7,920 nucleotides of DNA from an uncultured Clostridia bacterium (GTDB lineage Bacteria; Bacillota_A; Clostridia; Oscillospirales; Oscillospiraceae), in NCBI GenBank assembly GCA_949289625.1, contig CASEPH010000279.1, positions 1 to 7,920 of the forward strand. The letters are read 5' to 3'. The position numbers were made by a program, and so were the translations under genes. This document shows positions 1-4,828 of the stretch, in pieces. Each line of letters opens with the position of its first letter. Positions within the stretch are counted from its first letter, which is position 1. The notes under the pieces are model-generated. The model worked only from the letters and a program-made list of their open reading frames with translations, was not told the DNA's origin and did no database searches.

Positions 1-1317
1 GCTGTCCAGCACCTGGGCATAGCCGTCGGGCTGACGCGCCTCAGGTTCAGCAGGCTGCACAACCTCTGCATAAATCAGGTTGCCATAGGAATCGATGTAA
101 GCGTTCACTTTTGCGCTTGGGGCGAGTTCTGCACCCCCACAATTCTTAGCCTTGAAGATCTGCTCACCGTCCAGACGGATGTACTCCGTGGCAACCGCAG
201 TGATGGTGCCCTCTACGGGCTCCACCTTGGTGACGTTGGAATACACATTCTTATCACCGTCTTTGCCCTGGAAGTAGGTAACTACGTCGCCTTCCTCGAA
301 GTCGGCAAAAGCTTTGTTCTCGAGGTCATTTTTTTCGAGCTCCTTCACCTGCAGCTCGATCACGATAGCGGTGTACGCGCCCTTAGTCTCGGTCGCATAG
401 ATCTCGACCTCGATGCTCTTTCCGCCCAGGTCGGTGATGTTTTCAATAGAAGTCTGATTCTCACCGTTGATGTAAATCTTGCTGATTTGGGCGTTTTCAC
501 CAAGAGCCTTTTCAACGTCCGCTACCTTAACAGTCTCATTGCTGTAGGTCAGCACAGGCTCTGCGTAATTGGTCGCGTAGATGACCTGGTCGTTGCCGGT
601 CTTGCCATTATCCCAGGTCTCATAGGGCCGACCAAATTCATCAGTCGTACTCGTCGTTGTCCCATCCAAGCCAAAATTAGCTGCACCCAGAATATTGCCG
701 GGTTTGCCCCATTTGTTGACGGTTGGGGTATTCAGCGCATTGAAGGCATACTGGATGGCCAGCTCACGATTAAAGGTGGCAGTGGCCTCCTTGGAGTCGA
801 TCAAGCCAATCTGGATGGCCAGGGTCAGCGCATTGGTCTCCCAGTTCAGGTTGTCCTCCAGACCATTCTCGATGGGATCGTAGCCCAGGGCCACCAGCAG
901 CATCTTCAGCCACTGAGCTCTGGTCAGAGTGTCCTCGGGATGGAACTCGCCGCCCCAGCCCACGATGATGTCCTGCGCTGCAGCGTAGGCAATGTAGCCA
1001 GAGCTCCAGCGTTCCGCATCCACGTCCGTGAAGCTTGTGTTGGTGGGCTGCTTGAGCACTTCAGCAGCCTCTGGGCCCAACAGCATGTAGGTGATCACCT
1101 TGGCCGCTTCTTCACGGGTATAATTGCCGGCAGGATCGAACATATTGTCCAGCTTGCCGTCAATGATCCCCATGCCGCTCATGGCCTCGACAGCTTCCTT
1201 GTACGTGATCTGGTCATTGTCTGCGTAGGTCGTATCCCATGCAAATGCGTTGGTGGCCAATCCGAAGACCATAACCAGAACCAAAACAAGGCTTAGCCCT
1301 TTTTTGAGTTTCTTCAT
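1..1317 (-). CDS. Secreted SLH-domain (S-layer homology) surface protein, 3' end cut by window edge
   Basis: The first 439 residues are visible and no stop is reached before the left edge. Residues 1-26 are a classical signal peptide: Lys-rich start (MKKLKKG), hydrophobic core, and an AFA cleavage site before WDTT. Two SLH-like repeats follow, at about 28-85 (ends with NYTREEAAKVITYMLLG) and 92-146 (TSFTDVD..W..GYIAYAAAQDIIVG..., LTRAQWLKMLLVALGY). A weaker third lies at about 155-200. Residues beyond about 245 resemble an extracellular beta-rich region and have no family I recognise. SLH domains usually bind pyruvylated secondary wall polymer, so the protein is probably displayed on the cell surface, as an S-layer protein or an attached one. 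The ATG at 1317 has an AAAGGAGA ribosome binding site at 1327-1334. In the orientation given, no good promoter faces this gene. The only strong one nearby (1516-1544) points away and lies between inverted repeats, which suggests phase-variable expression. SLH family call is confident; exact role is unknown. Confidence 0.88.
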   Translation of the reverse strand, partial: MKKLKKGLSLVLVLVMVFGLATNAFAWDTTYADNDQITYKEAVEAMSGMGIIDGKLDNMFDPAGNYTREEAAKVITYMLLGPEAAEVLKQPTNTSFTDVDAERWSSGYIAYAAAQDIIVGWGGEFHPEDTLTRAQWLKMLLVALGYDPIENGLEDNLNWETNALTLAIQIGLIDSKEATATFNRELAIQYAFNALNTPTVNKWGKPGNILGAANFGLDGTTTSTTDEFGRPYETWDNGKTGNDQVIYATNYAEPVLTYSNETVKVADVEKALGENAQISKIYINGENQTSIENITDLGGKSIEVEIYATETKGAYTAIVIELQVKELEKNDLENKAFADFEEGDVVTYFQGKDGDKNVYSNVTKVEPVEGTITAVATEYIRLDGEQIFKAKNCGGAELAPSAKVNAYIDSYGNLIYAEVVQPAEPEARQPDGYAQVLDS

Positions 1318-1366
1318 TGCAAGAAATCTCCTTTCATTTTGTACCCCCATTTTTCGAGGGCCAGAA

Positions 1367-1422
1367 TATGCACAAACATTCGGCAATATGGATATCCTAA
1401 GCCTACTGCCGAGTGTATGCAC
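1367..1422 (-). promoter_or_regulatory. Imperfect inverted repeat (possible leader hairpin) before the SLH gene
   Basis: TCGGCA at 1380-1385 and TGCCGA at 1407-1412 form arms around a 21-base loop that itself contains the palindrome GGATATCC. The pairing extends outward imperfectly: ACA(T/C)TCGGCA against its complement, then TGCA on both flanks. It lies in what would be the 5' untranslated leader of the SLH gene, about 45 bases above the ribosome binding site. There is no T-run after it on the minus strand, so it does not look like a terminator. An mRNA-stabilising stem or a protein-binding site is possible. No function can be assigned from sequence. Confidence 0.35.
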
Positions 1423-1450
1423 CGTATGGATTCTGGGATCTTCCGCGGTC

Positions 1451-1504
1451 CTCCTACGGCTGTTCCTTAGCGGCAAGGTGGATACCAAAGTAGGAGTTTT
1501 TTTT
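1451..1504 (+). terminator. Terminator-like hairpin with T8 run on the plus strand
   Basis: CTCCTAC (1451-1457) pairs with GTAGGAG (1490-1496), and a short inner stem CCTT/AAGG (1465-1468 with 1475-1478) can form in the loop. Eight T residues follow at 1497-1504. Read rightward it resembles an intrinsic terminator, but no plus-strand gene ends here and the loop is long. The right arm is part of the left inverted repeat of the putative invertible element, so the pairing may only reflect a third partial copy of that recombination-site sequence. Confidence 0.25.
1479..1498 (+). repeat. Left inverted repeat of the putative invertible promoter
   Basis: The plus strand reads tggataccaaagtaggagtt. 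The reverse complement of 1571-1590 is tggataaaaaagtaggaatt. They agree at 17 of 20 positions, differing only in the CC/AA pair and one G/A. The match stops abruptly on both sides, as expected for recombinase recognition sites rather than duplicated sequence. Confidence 0.75.
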
Positions 1505-1515
1505 CATACTAAATA

Positions 1516-1544
1516 TTGACACAGAACCACGTTTGATGTACAAT
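1516..1544 (+). promoter_or_regulatory. Near-consensus sigma-A promoter, pointing away from the SLH gene
   Basis: A perfect -35 TTGACA (1516-1521), a 17-base spacer and a -10 TACAAT (1539-1544, one mismatch to consensus) form one of the two best promoters in the window. Transcription would start near 1551 and run rightward. No plus-strand gene lies there, so in this orientation the product would be RNA antisense to the 3' part of the recombinase gene. The same two hexamers and spacing occur upstream of the gene at 3977-4267, in the sensible direction, which supports this being a working host promoter. Its position between inverted repeats is the basis for calling an invertible promoter. Confidence 0.75.
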
Positions 1545-1570
1545 AAAGCCGTTCTTTGGGATTGGTTTCT

Positions 1571-1590
1571 AATTCCTACTTTTTTATCCA
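1571..1590 (-). repeat. Right inverted repeat, overlapping the recombinase stop codon
   Basis: The plus strand reads aattcctacttttttatcca, the partner of 1479-1498 in opposite orientation (17/20). The recombinase stop codon (TAA, 1584-1586) lies inside it. The slightly larger window 1571-1592 is weakly dyad-symmetric (AAT...TA at both ends), with a TT centre at 1581-1582 and AA at the matching place in the left copy. That suits a serine-recombinase crossover with a 2-base, non-palindromic core, but the core position is a guess. Strand exchange there would leave the stop codon intact. Confidence 0.75.
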
Positions 1591-2180
1591 TTATTGGTTT
1601 CGCATACCCATTTTAAAAATGTGCGGTGGGTCACCCCTAGTGCCTTGGCTGCTCCCCTGGCCGAAATCTTTCCCGCCTGCCATTGGGCCGCCACCGTATT
1701 ATAATTGTCCGGCCTCTTCATAGGCTTTCTTCCGAATTTCACGCCGCGGCTCTTTGCCGCGGCGATTCCTTCTGCCTGCCGCTGGCGAATGAAGTTTCGC
1801 TCCGTCTCCGCCACATAGCTCAGCAGCTGGAGCACAATGTCCGAAATCAGCTTCTGGGTCAGATCCCGCTCCTGCCCTGTATTCAGGATCGGCATATCCA
1901 GAACCACGATGCACACCCCCTTTTCTCGGGTCAGGTATTTCCATTGATCCAGAATTTCCTCATAGTTTCGCCCCAATCGGTCGATACTCTTGATCACCAG
2001 CACGTCGCCCTCCTTCAGCCGCCGCAGGAGCCGTCGATATGCCTGGCGCTCAAAATCCTTGCCCGATTGCTTGTCCAAATACATATTCTTCTTCTGGACC
2101 CCGTATTCCTCCATGGCGATCACCTGACGGTCCTCGTTTTGTTCCTTCGTGGACACCCGAATATATCCGTATTTGCTCAT
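1584..2180 (-). CDS. Serine recombinase, resolvase/invertase (Hin-like) family
   Basis: The 198-residue protein has the length and layout of small serine recombinases such as Hin, Gin and Tn3-type resolvases. The N-terminal catalytic domain (about 1-125) has the nucleophile Ser10 in YIRVS with Arg8, and the SIDRLGR motif (65-71) with the active-site arginines Arg68 and Arg71. A long E-helix/dimer region follows (about 120-140, SYVAETERNFIRQRQAEG). The C-terminal helix-turn-helix DNA-binding segment is at about 158-193 (AAQWQAGKISARGAAKALGVTHRTFLKWV). All key residues are present, so the enzyme looks active. The ATG at 2180 has an AGGAGG ribosome binding site at 2189-2194. No transposase or other mobile-element gene adjoins it. 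Its stop codon lies inside the right repeat of the putative invertible promoter, so the likely job is to flip that element. A stray transposon resolvase remains possible. No clear promoter is visible upstream, suggesting low expression. Confidence 0.92.
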   Translation of the reverse strand: MSKYGYIRVSTKEQNEDRQVIAMEEYGVQKKNMYLDKQSGKDFERQAYRRLLRRLKEGDVLVIKSIDRLGRNYEEILDQWKYLTREKGVCIVVLDMPILNTGQERDLTQKLISDIVLQLLSYVAETERNFIRQRQAEGIAAAKSRGVKFGRKPMKRPDNYNTVAAQWQAGKISARGAAKALGVTHRTFLKWVCETNNG

Positions 2181-2417
2181 TTCATCATCCTCCTGTTCCT
2201 GTTGTTTTGCAGTGATATGGATTTAGCTTTCCCTTTTGTATTCGTTCCTGTGCATTGCCTCCATTTTTCCAGACTTTTTTGGATTTGTTGTTCTCGTCCA
2301 TTTTTCCGAAAAAACGGCCAAAAGCCCGGCGGTTCCCAAATGAAACCGACAGACCTCTGTTGTTTTCCCACTATTCCATTTGCGGCATGATCACCGATTT
2401 TCTTCCATACCAAAACG
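2181..2417. other. Intergenic region upstream of the recombinase, no confident gene or promoter
   Basis: Apart from the recombinase ribosome binding site at 2189-2194 I see no convincing element. A TTG-initiated minus-strand reading frame spans it and its TGA overlaps the recombinase ATG. It has no ribosome binding site, a composition unlike the neighbouring genes, and begins in the T-run of a terminator. A weak GC stem followed by T6 (about 2310-2335, minus strand) is too poor to call. No hexamer pair near sigma-A consensus with 16-18 base spacing faces the recombinase. Confidence 0.4.
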
Positions 2418-2460
2418 AAAAAAGCCCCGATCTGTACGTTTAGGCACAGACCGGGGCTTT
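2418..2460 (-). terminator. Intrinsic terminator, second of a tandem pair
   Basis: A 15-bp stem (2421-2435 with 2446-2460, one A/C mismatch) with a 10-base loop and the GC-rich core GCCCCG/CGGGGC. On the minus strand a run of T follows the stem. It backs up the terminator at 2465-2498 and insulates the recombinase/SLH region from the wall-hydrolase unit. Confidence 0.9.
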
Positions 2461-2464
2461 ATAG

Positions 2465-2498
2465 AAAAAAGGCCGGCACACCACAAGGTGTACCGGCC
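2465..2498 (-). terminator. Intrinsic terminator of the NlpC/P60 gene
   Basis: GGCCGGCACACC (2471-2482) pairs with GGTGTACCGGCC (2487-2498) with one mismatch and a 4-base ACAA loop. Six T follow on the minus strand (2470-2465). It begins 11 bases after the stop codon of the hydrolase gene. Confidence 0.93.
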
Positions 2499-2508
2499 CG
2501 ATTTTTGA

Positions 2509-3927
2509 TCAGACGATACGGCAGGCGCCGTAGTAGCGGCTGGAGTAGTAGCTCTCGCTGAGAGAGGTGATCTTGACGGCACTGCCGCCGGCATGGATGA
2601 ACTCTCCGCCGCCGATGTAGATACCCACATGGGTGATGCCCGTGTCGTTATAGGTGCGCTCGAAGAACACCAGGTCGCCGGGCTGCAGCTCGGAGTAGGA
2701 AATCGGCGTACCGTCGCTGTACTGGGGTGTGGCCGTCCGGGAGATGGAGTAGCCGCACTGCCGGAACACATACTGGACAAAGCCGGAGCAGTCAAAGCCC
2801 GAAGGCGTGGTGCCGCCCCAGACATAGGGCACGCCCAGATACTGCATGGCTACGTCTACGATGGCGGAGCCAGAGGAAGCATCATAGGAAGGCTCCTCGT
2901 AGTCGTCCTCTTCCTCGTAGTAGTCGTCGGAGGAATCCTCGTAGGTATCGTCGGAGGAAGTGTCCTCATAGGAGGTATCATCAGAGGAGGTATCCTCATA
3001 GGAGGTGTCGTCATAGGAGGTATCGGAAGACGTATCCTGGGCTGCCTGAGCTGCCTCCTCGGCTGCCGCGGCCGCCTCTTCCTCCTGACGCTCCAGGGCC
3101 TCGGTCAGGGTCTCCACATCGGTGGAGCCGTCGCCTTCATTGTTGGTCTCGCTGACCAGAGAGGAAAGGACATAACCGGTGGTATCGCCGTACTGGACCT
3201 GATACCAGTCGCCCACCTGCTGCACCAGGGTGCACAGGCTGCCGTTATAGAGCACGTCCGTCTTGGCGGAGGTGGAATCCGGCTCGCTTCTGAGGTTGGC
3301 GGCGGCACACTGAATCACCGCGTAGGAGTAGATCTTCTCAGCGGGGATCTCAGCGGTGGGATCCACCAGGTCGCTGCGGACATAACCGGTAGAACCGTCG
3401 TCCAGAGTCACCTGATACCAGCCGTCGGTGATACCGGAGATGGTCACCACCTCTTCTTCTGCCAGGCAAGCCACCGGATCGCTGTCGGTGCTGGGGGCGG
3501 AACGAATATTCGCCGCGGAGCACTTCACCAGGCCGTAGCCCAGATCCGCCGTAGCCTCGCCGGTCACCGTCATATAGTCGCTATGTACAAAGCCGGTGAC
3601 GCCGTTGCAGCTCACCCGGTACCAGTCGCCCTCCTGGGAGAGCACCAGCACCTGCTGGCCCTGGGCCACTACGGACACCACATTGGCATCCAGATCGGGA
3701 TTCTCCCGCACATTGACCCCCAGGACATCCACCGAACCGACCCCAAGGGCGGTACCGGTGACGAGGTTGCTGACGACCACAGGGGCATCCTGTTCATTGA
3801 CCACCGTGGCGGACAGATCCGCTTCATTGACAGCGGCATCTGCGGCCATCGCGGTGGGCCCCAATGCAACTGTGGCTGCCAGCACAAAGCTCATCAGCCT
3901 GGCGGGCCTAAAAAACTTCACATTCAT
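2509..3927 (-). CDS. Secreted NlpC/P60 peptidoglycan endopeptidase with three SH3b domains
   Basis: The 472-residue precursor has a signal peptide at about 1-28 (FFRPARLMSFVLAATVALGP, AMA cleavage). Three bacterial SH3 domains follow, at about 66-118, 131-188 and 200-258, each with the VNVRENPD/ANIRSAPS/ANLRSEPD start and a TG(F/Y)V end typical of wall-binding SH3b. After a Glu/Ala-rich stretch (280-297) comes an acidic D/S/T/Y linker (299-349), then the NlpC/P60 catalytic domain (about 353-472). Cys380 in FDCSGFVQYVF, His433 in THVGIYIG and His445 in EFIHAGG fit the Cys-His-His triad. Such enzymes typically cut D-Glu-diamino acid or related stem-peptide bonds during wall turnover or daughter-cell separation; the exact bond is not predictable here. 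The ATG at 3927 follows GGAGG (3937-3941) at 9 bases. It lies 49 bases downstream of the 96-residue gene with no terminator between, so the two are probably co-transcribed. Two terminators end the unit. Confidence 0.95.
   Translation of the reverse strand: MNVKFFRPARLMSFVLAATVALGPTAMAADAAVNEADLSATVVNEQDAPVVVSNLVTGTALGVGSVDVLGVNVRENPDLDANVVSVVAQGQQVLVLSQEGDWYRVSCNGVTGFVHSDYMTVTGEATADLGYGLVKCSAANIRSAPSTDSDPVACLAEEEVVTISGITDGWYQVTLDDGSTGYVRSDLVDPTAEIPAEKIYSYAVIQCAAANLRSEPDSTSAKTDVLYNGSLCTLVQQVGDWYQVQYGDTTGYVLSSLVSETNNEGDGSTDVETLTEALERQEEEAAAAAEEAAQAAQDTSSDTSYDDTSYEDTSSDDTSYEDTSSDDTYEDSSDDYYEEEDDYEEPSYDASSGSAIVDVAMQYLGVPYVWGGTTPSGFDCSGFVQYVFRQCGYSISRTATPQYSDGTPISYSELQPGDLVFFERTYNDTGITHVGIYIGGGEFIHAGGSAVKITSLSESYYSSRYYGACRIV
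2923..3009 (-). repeat. In-frame 30-bp tandem repeat encoding an acidic linker
   Basis: Residues 307-316 and 317-326 of the hydrolase are identical (DTSYEDTSSD), and a third degenerate copy follows at 327-335. At DNA level 2951-2980 and 2981-3010 differ at about five positions, so the copies have diverged silently. The repeat makes a flexible, strongly negative spacer between the wall-binding and catalytic domains. Copy number could vary between strains. Confidence 0.8.
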
Positions 3928-3976
3928 GATATGTAACCTCCGTTCGTTACTCTGTGGACCGTAAAACTTCTGGGAA

Positions 3977-4267
3977 TTACTTGTTCAGCGCCCGTTCCAG
4001 CCAGACGCTTCCCACATCCAGTGCCGAGAAGATACCATCTTTCTCAGAACGCTTGGTCACCCGGTCCCGGGACTTCACATTGGGATCCGTCAGCTGAAGC
4101 TGCACGGACACCTTGGACGCCACATCCTCTTGACCGACCTTCTTGGTCTCGAGGATCTGCATCATCACAATATAGGGGTCCGCCATGGACCCGTAGTAGA
4201 TGATGTTGTCCTTTCGCATCAGAGGACGGCCCTTATACAAGAGCATTTTTTTGGATTCTGTAGCCAT
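3977..4267 (-). CDS. Conserved-looking small cytoplasmic protein of unknown function (96 aa)
   Basis: I do not recognise this family. The 96-residue protein has no signal peptide or membrane segment, so it should be cytoplasmic. It is mixed in charge and rich in Lys, Asp and Val. The middle (YYGSMADPYIVMMQILETKKV..., about 24-44) looks like one folded alpha/beta segment, and 55-70 (VQLQLTDPNVKSRDRV) looks like a beta strand and turn. I chose the ATG at 4267 because AAAGGAGG (4275-4282) precedes it by 7 bases. A longer in-frame reading to 4327 would run through the promoter hexamers. A near-consensus promoter lies about 30 bases upstream, so it is probably well expressed. It is likely the first gene of a two-gene unit with the wall hydrolase, which hints at a link to envelope biology, but that is inference from position only. 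Confidence 0.85.
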   Translation of the reverse strand: MATESKKMLLYKGRPLMRKDNIIYYGSMADPYIVMMQILETKKVGQEDVASKVSVQLQLTDPNVKSRDRVTKRSEKDGIFSALDVGSVWLERALNK

Positions 4268-4298
4268 GCTGTATCCTCCTTTCAGCGAATGTAACCGA

Positions 4299-4327
4299 AT
4301 TGTAACACATTGTTTCGGATATGTCAA
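4299..4327 (-). promoter_or_regulatory. Near-consensus sigma-A promoter for the small protein/NlpC unit
   Basis: On the minus strand, TTGACA (4327-4322), a 17-base spacer and TACAAT (4304-4299) match consensus at 11 of 12 positions. Predicted start is near 4292, giving a leader of about 25 bases. The heptamer CCGAAAC occurs twice in the same orientation, once in the spacer (4312-4318) and once just upstream of the -35 (4330-4336), 18 bases apart. This could be an operator for an unknown regulator. Confidence 0.85.
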
Positions 4328-4344
4328 CCGTTTCGGTCCATTCT

Positions 4345-4372
4345 TTTATAAGTTTTTTTCTGGAAATTACAA
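4345..4372 (-). promoter_or_regulatory. Possible second, weaker upstream promoter
   Basis: TTGTAA (4372-4367), a 16-base spacer rich in A, and TATAAA (4350-4345) on the minus strand could form a secondary start for the same unit. The -35 match is only 4 of 6 and the region is AT-rich, so chance is a real alternative. Confidence 0.3.
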
Positions 4373-4438
4373 TCGTCCCACAGGTTTTTTCCGGAGGTTC
4401 TCTATGAAATTGTAAAATTTCCCCACTTTTTGCAGAGG

Positions 4439-4470
4439 AAAAAGGGCGCCCTGACCACAGGGCGTCCCTT
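4439..4470 (-). terminator. Intrinsic terminator of ireB
   Basis: AAGGGCGCCCTG (4442-4453) pairs with CAGGGCGTCCCTT (4458-4470) through a single bulge, with a 4-base ACCA loop. A T5 run follows on the minus strand (4443-4439). It starts 9 bases after the ireB stop, separating ireB from the next unit. Confidence 0.85.
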
Positions 4471-4478
4471 GCGGATCG

Positions 4479-4724
4479 TCAGCCGAAGAGGTACGTTCGC
4501 ACCATCTCTTCCATGAGCTCGTCCCGGTCGATCTTGGTGATCTCCGTCCGGGCTCCGTTGTAGTTGGTGATGTATGTGGGGTCCTCGCTGAGCAGATACC
4601 CCACGATCTGATTGATGGGATTGTATCCCTTCTCACTCAGCGAGCAGTACACCGACGTGAGGATTTTCTTCATTTCCCGGTTGGTGTCCTCGGTGACATG
4701 GAACTTTATGGTCTGATCTTCCAT
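4479..4724 (-). CDS. ireB: IreB family regulatory phosphoprotein (UPF0297)
   Basis: The 81-residue protein carries the family core [22 protein letters not shown], followed by a basic/acidic helix ending MEEMVRTYL, and matches the usual length of about 80-90 residues. In Enterococcus faecalis, IreB is phosphorylated on N-terminal threonine by the PASTA kinase IreK and modulates cephalosporin tolerance. Thr5 in MEDQTIKF is a candidate site here, by position only. I chose the ATG at 4724. A TTG at 4748 would extend it by 8 residues, but it lies only a few bases from the predicted transcription start, and the family aligns from MEDQ. The ribosome binding site is modest (GGGGTAGG). In many Firmicutes ireB sits with ruvX/yqgF and a DUF1292 gene. 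Here it stands alone, with its own likely promoter (4759-4787) and terminator, between the his operon and a wall-hydrolase unit. Confidence 0.93.
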   Translation of the reverse strand: MEDQTIKFHVTEDTNREMKKILTSVYCSLSEKGYNPINQIVGYLLSEDPTYITNYNGARTEITKIDRDELMEEMVRTYLFG

Positions 4725-4758
4725 CGGTCCTACCCCGCTTTCTTTCAACTTCCCGTCT

Positions 4759-4787
4759 ATCTTACCCTATTCCCCCTAAAAAGTAAA
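4759..4787 (-). promoter_or_regulatory. Likely promoter of ireB
   Basis: On the minus strand, TTTACT (4787-4782), a 17-base spacer and TAAGAT (4764-4759) each match consensus at 4 of 6 positions. The predicted start at about 4752 gives a leader of about 28 bases to the ATG at 4724. I see no strong terminator between hisE and ireB, so some his-operon read-through into ireB is also possible. Confidence 0.5.
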
Positions 4788-4828
4788 GGGGATTTCTGTA
4801 AGATTCATAAATTATTAAGATCCTTTTT

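Larger units (their letters stand above)
1479..1590. other. Putative invertible promoter element (promoter switch)
   Basis: A 112-bp segment bounded by 20-bp inverted repeats (17/20 matching) holds one near-consensus sigma-A promoter in its 72-bp interior. It sits between a SLH surface-protein gene, which starts 160 bases to the left and reads left, and a serine recombinase gene whose last codons overlap the right repeat. The promoter currently reads right, away from the SLH gene. Reflecting the segment about its centre would put the -35 at about 1548-1553 and the -10 at about 1525-1530 on the minus strand. That would give a leader of about 200 bases to the SLH start. The layout is that of a site-specific promoter inversion switch seen in its OFF state. 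Inversion itself is inferred. The short distance between repeats (about 94 bp centre to centre) is a point of caution. Confidence 0.7.

Noticed and set aside
487..1296. Long plus-strand frame opposite the SLH gene
   Set aside because: It lies wholly antisense to a gene with a signal peptide and SLH repeats, and has no family resemblance or ribosome binding site.
1500..1553. Promoter facing the SLH gene in the present orientation (minus-strand TTGTAC with TCAATA)
   Set aside because: The -35 is a partial match, the -10 is poor, and it is largely the reverse complement of the strong plus-strand promoter. It is not good enough to call.
1584..2180. Serine recombinase as part of an integrative element or transposon
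   Set aside because: No transposase, integrase, phage or conjugation gene and no long terminal repeats are seen nearby. The small invertase/resolvase type and the adjacent repeats fit local inversion better.
2177..2413. A 78-codon minus-strand frame starting with TTG whose TGA overlaps the recombinase ATG
   Set aside because: The start lies in the T-run of a terminator with no ribosome binding site, and the composition is unlike the neighbouring genes. The 4-base overlap alone is weak evidence of coupling.
2593..3936. 447-codon plus-strand frame opposite the NlpC/P60 gene
   Set aside because: It is a shadow of the GC-rich, repeat-containing hydrolase gene, with a Gly/His/Ile-rich, low-complexity translation and no domain.
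4268..4327. N-terminal extension of the 96-residue protein to 4327
   Set aside because: It would translate through the -35 and -10 hexamers; a strong ribosome binding site supports the ATG at 4267.
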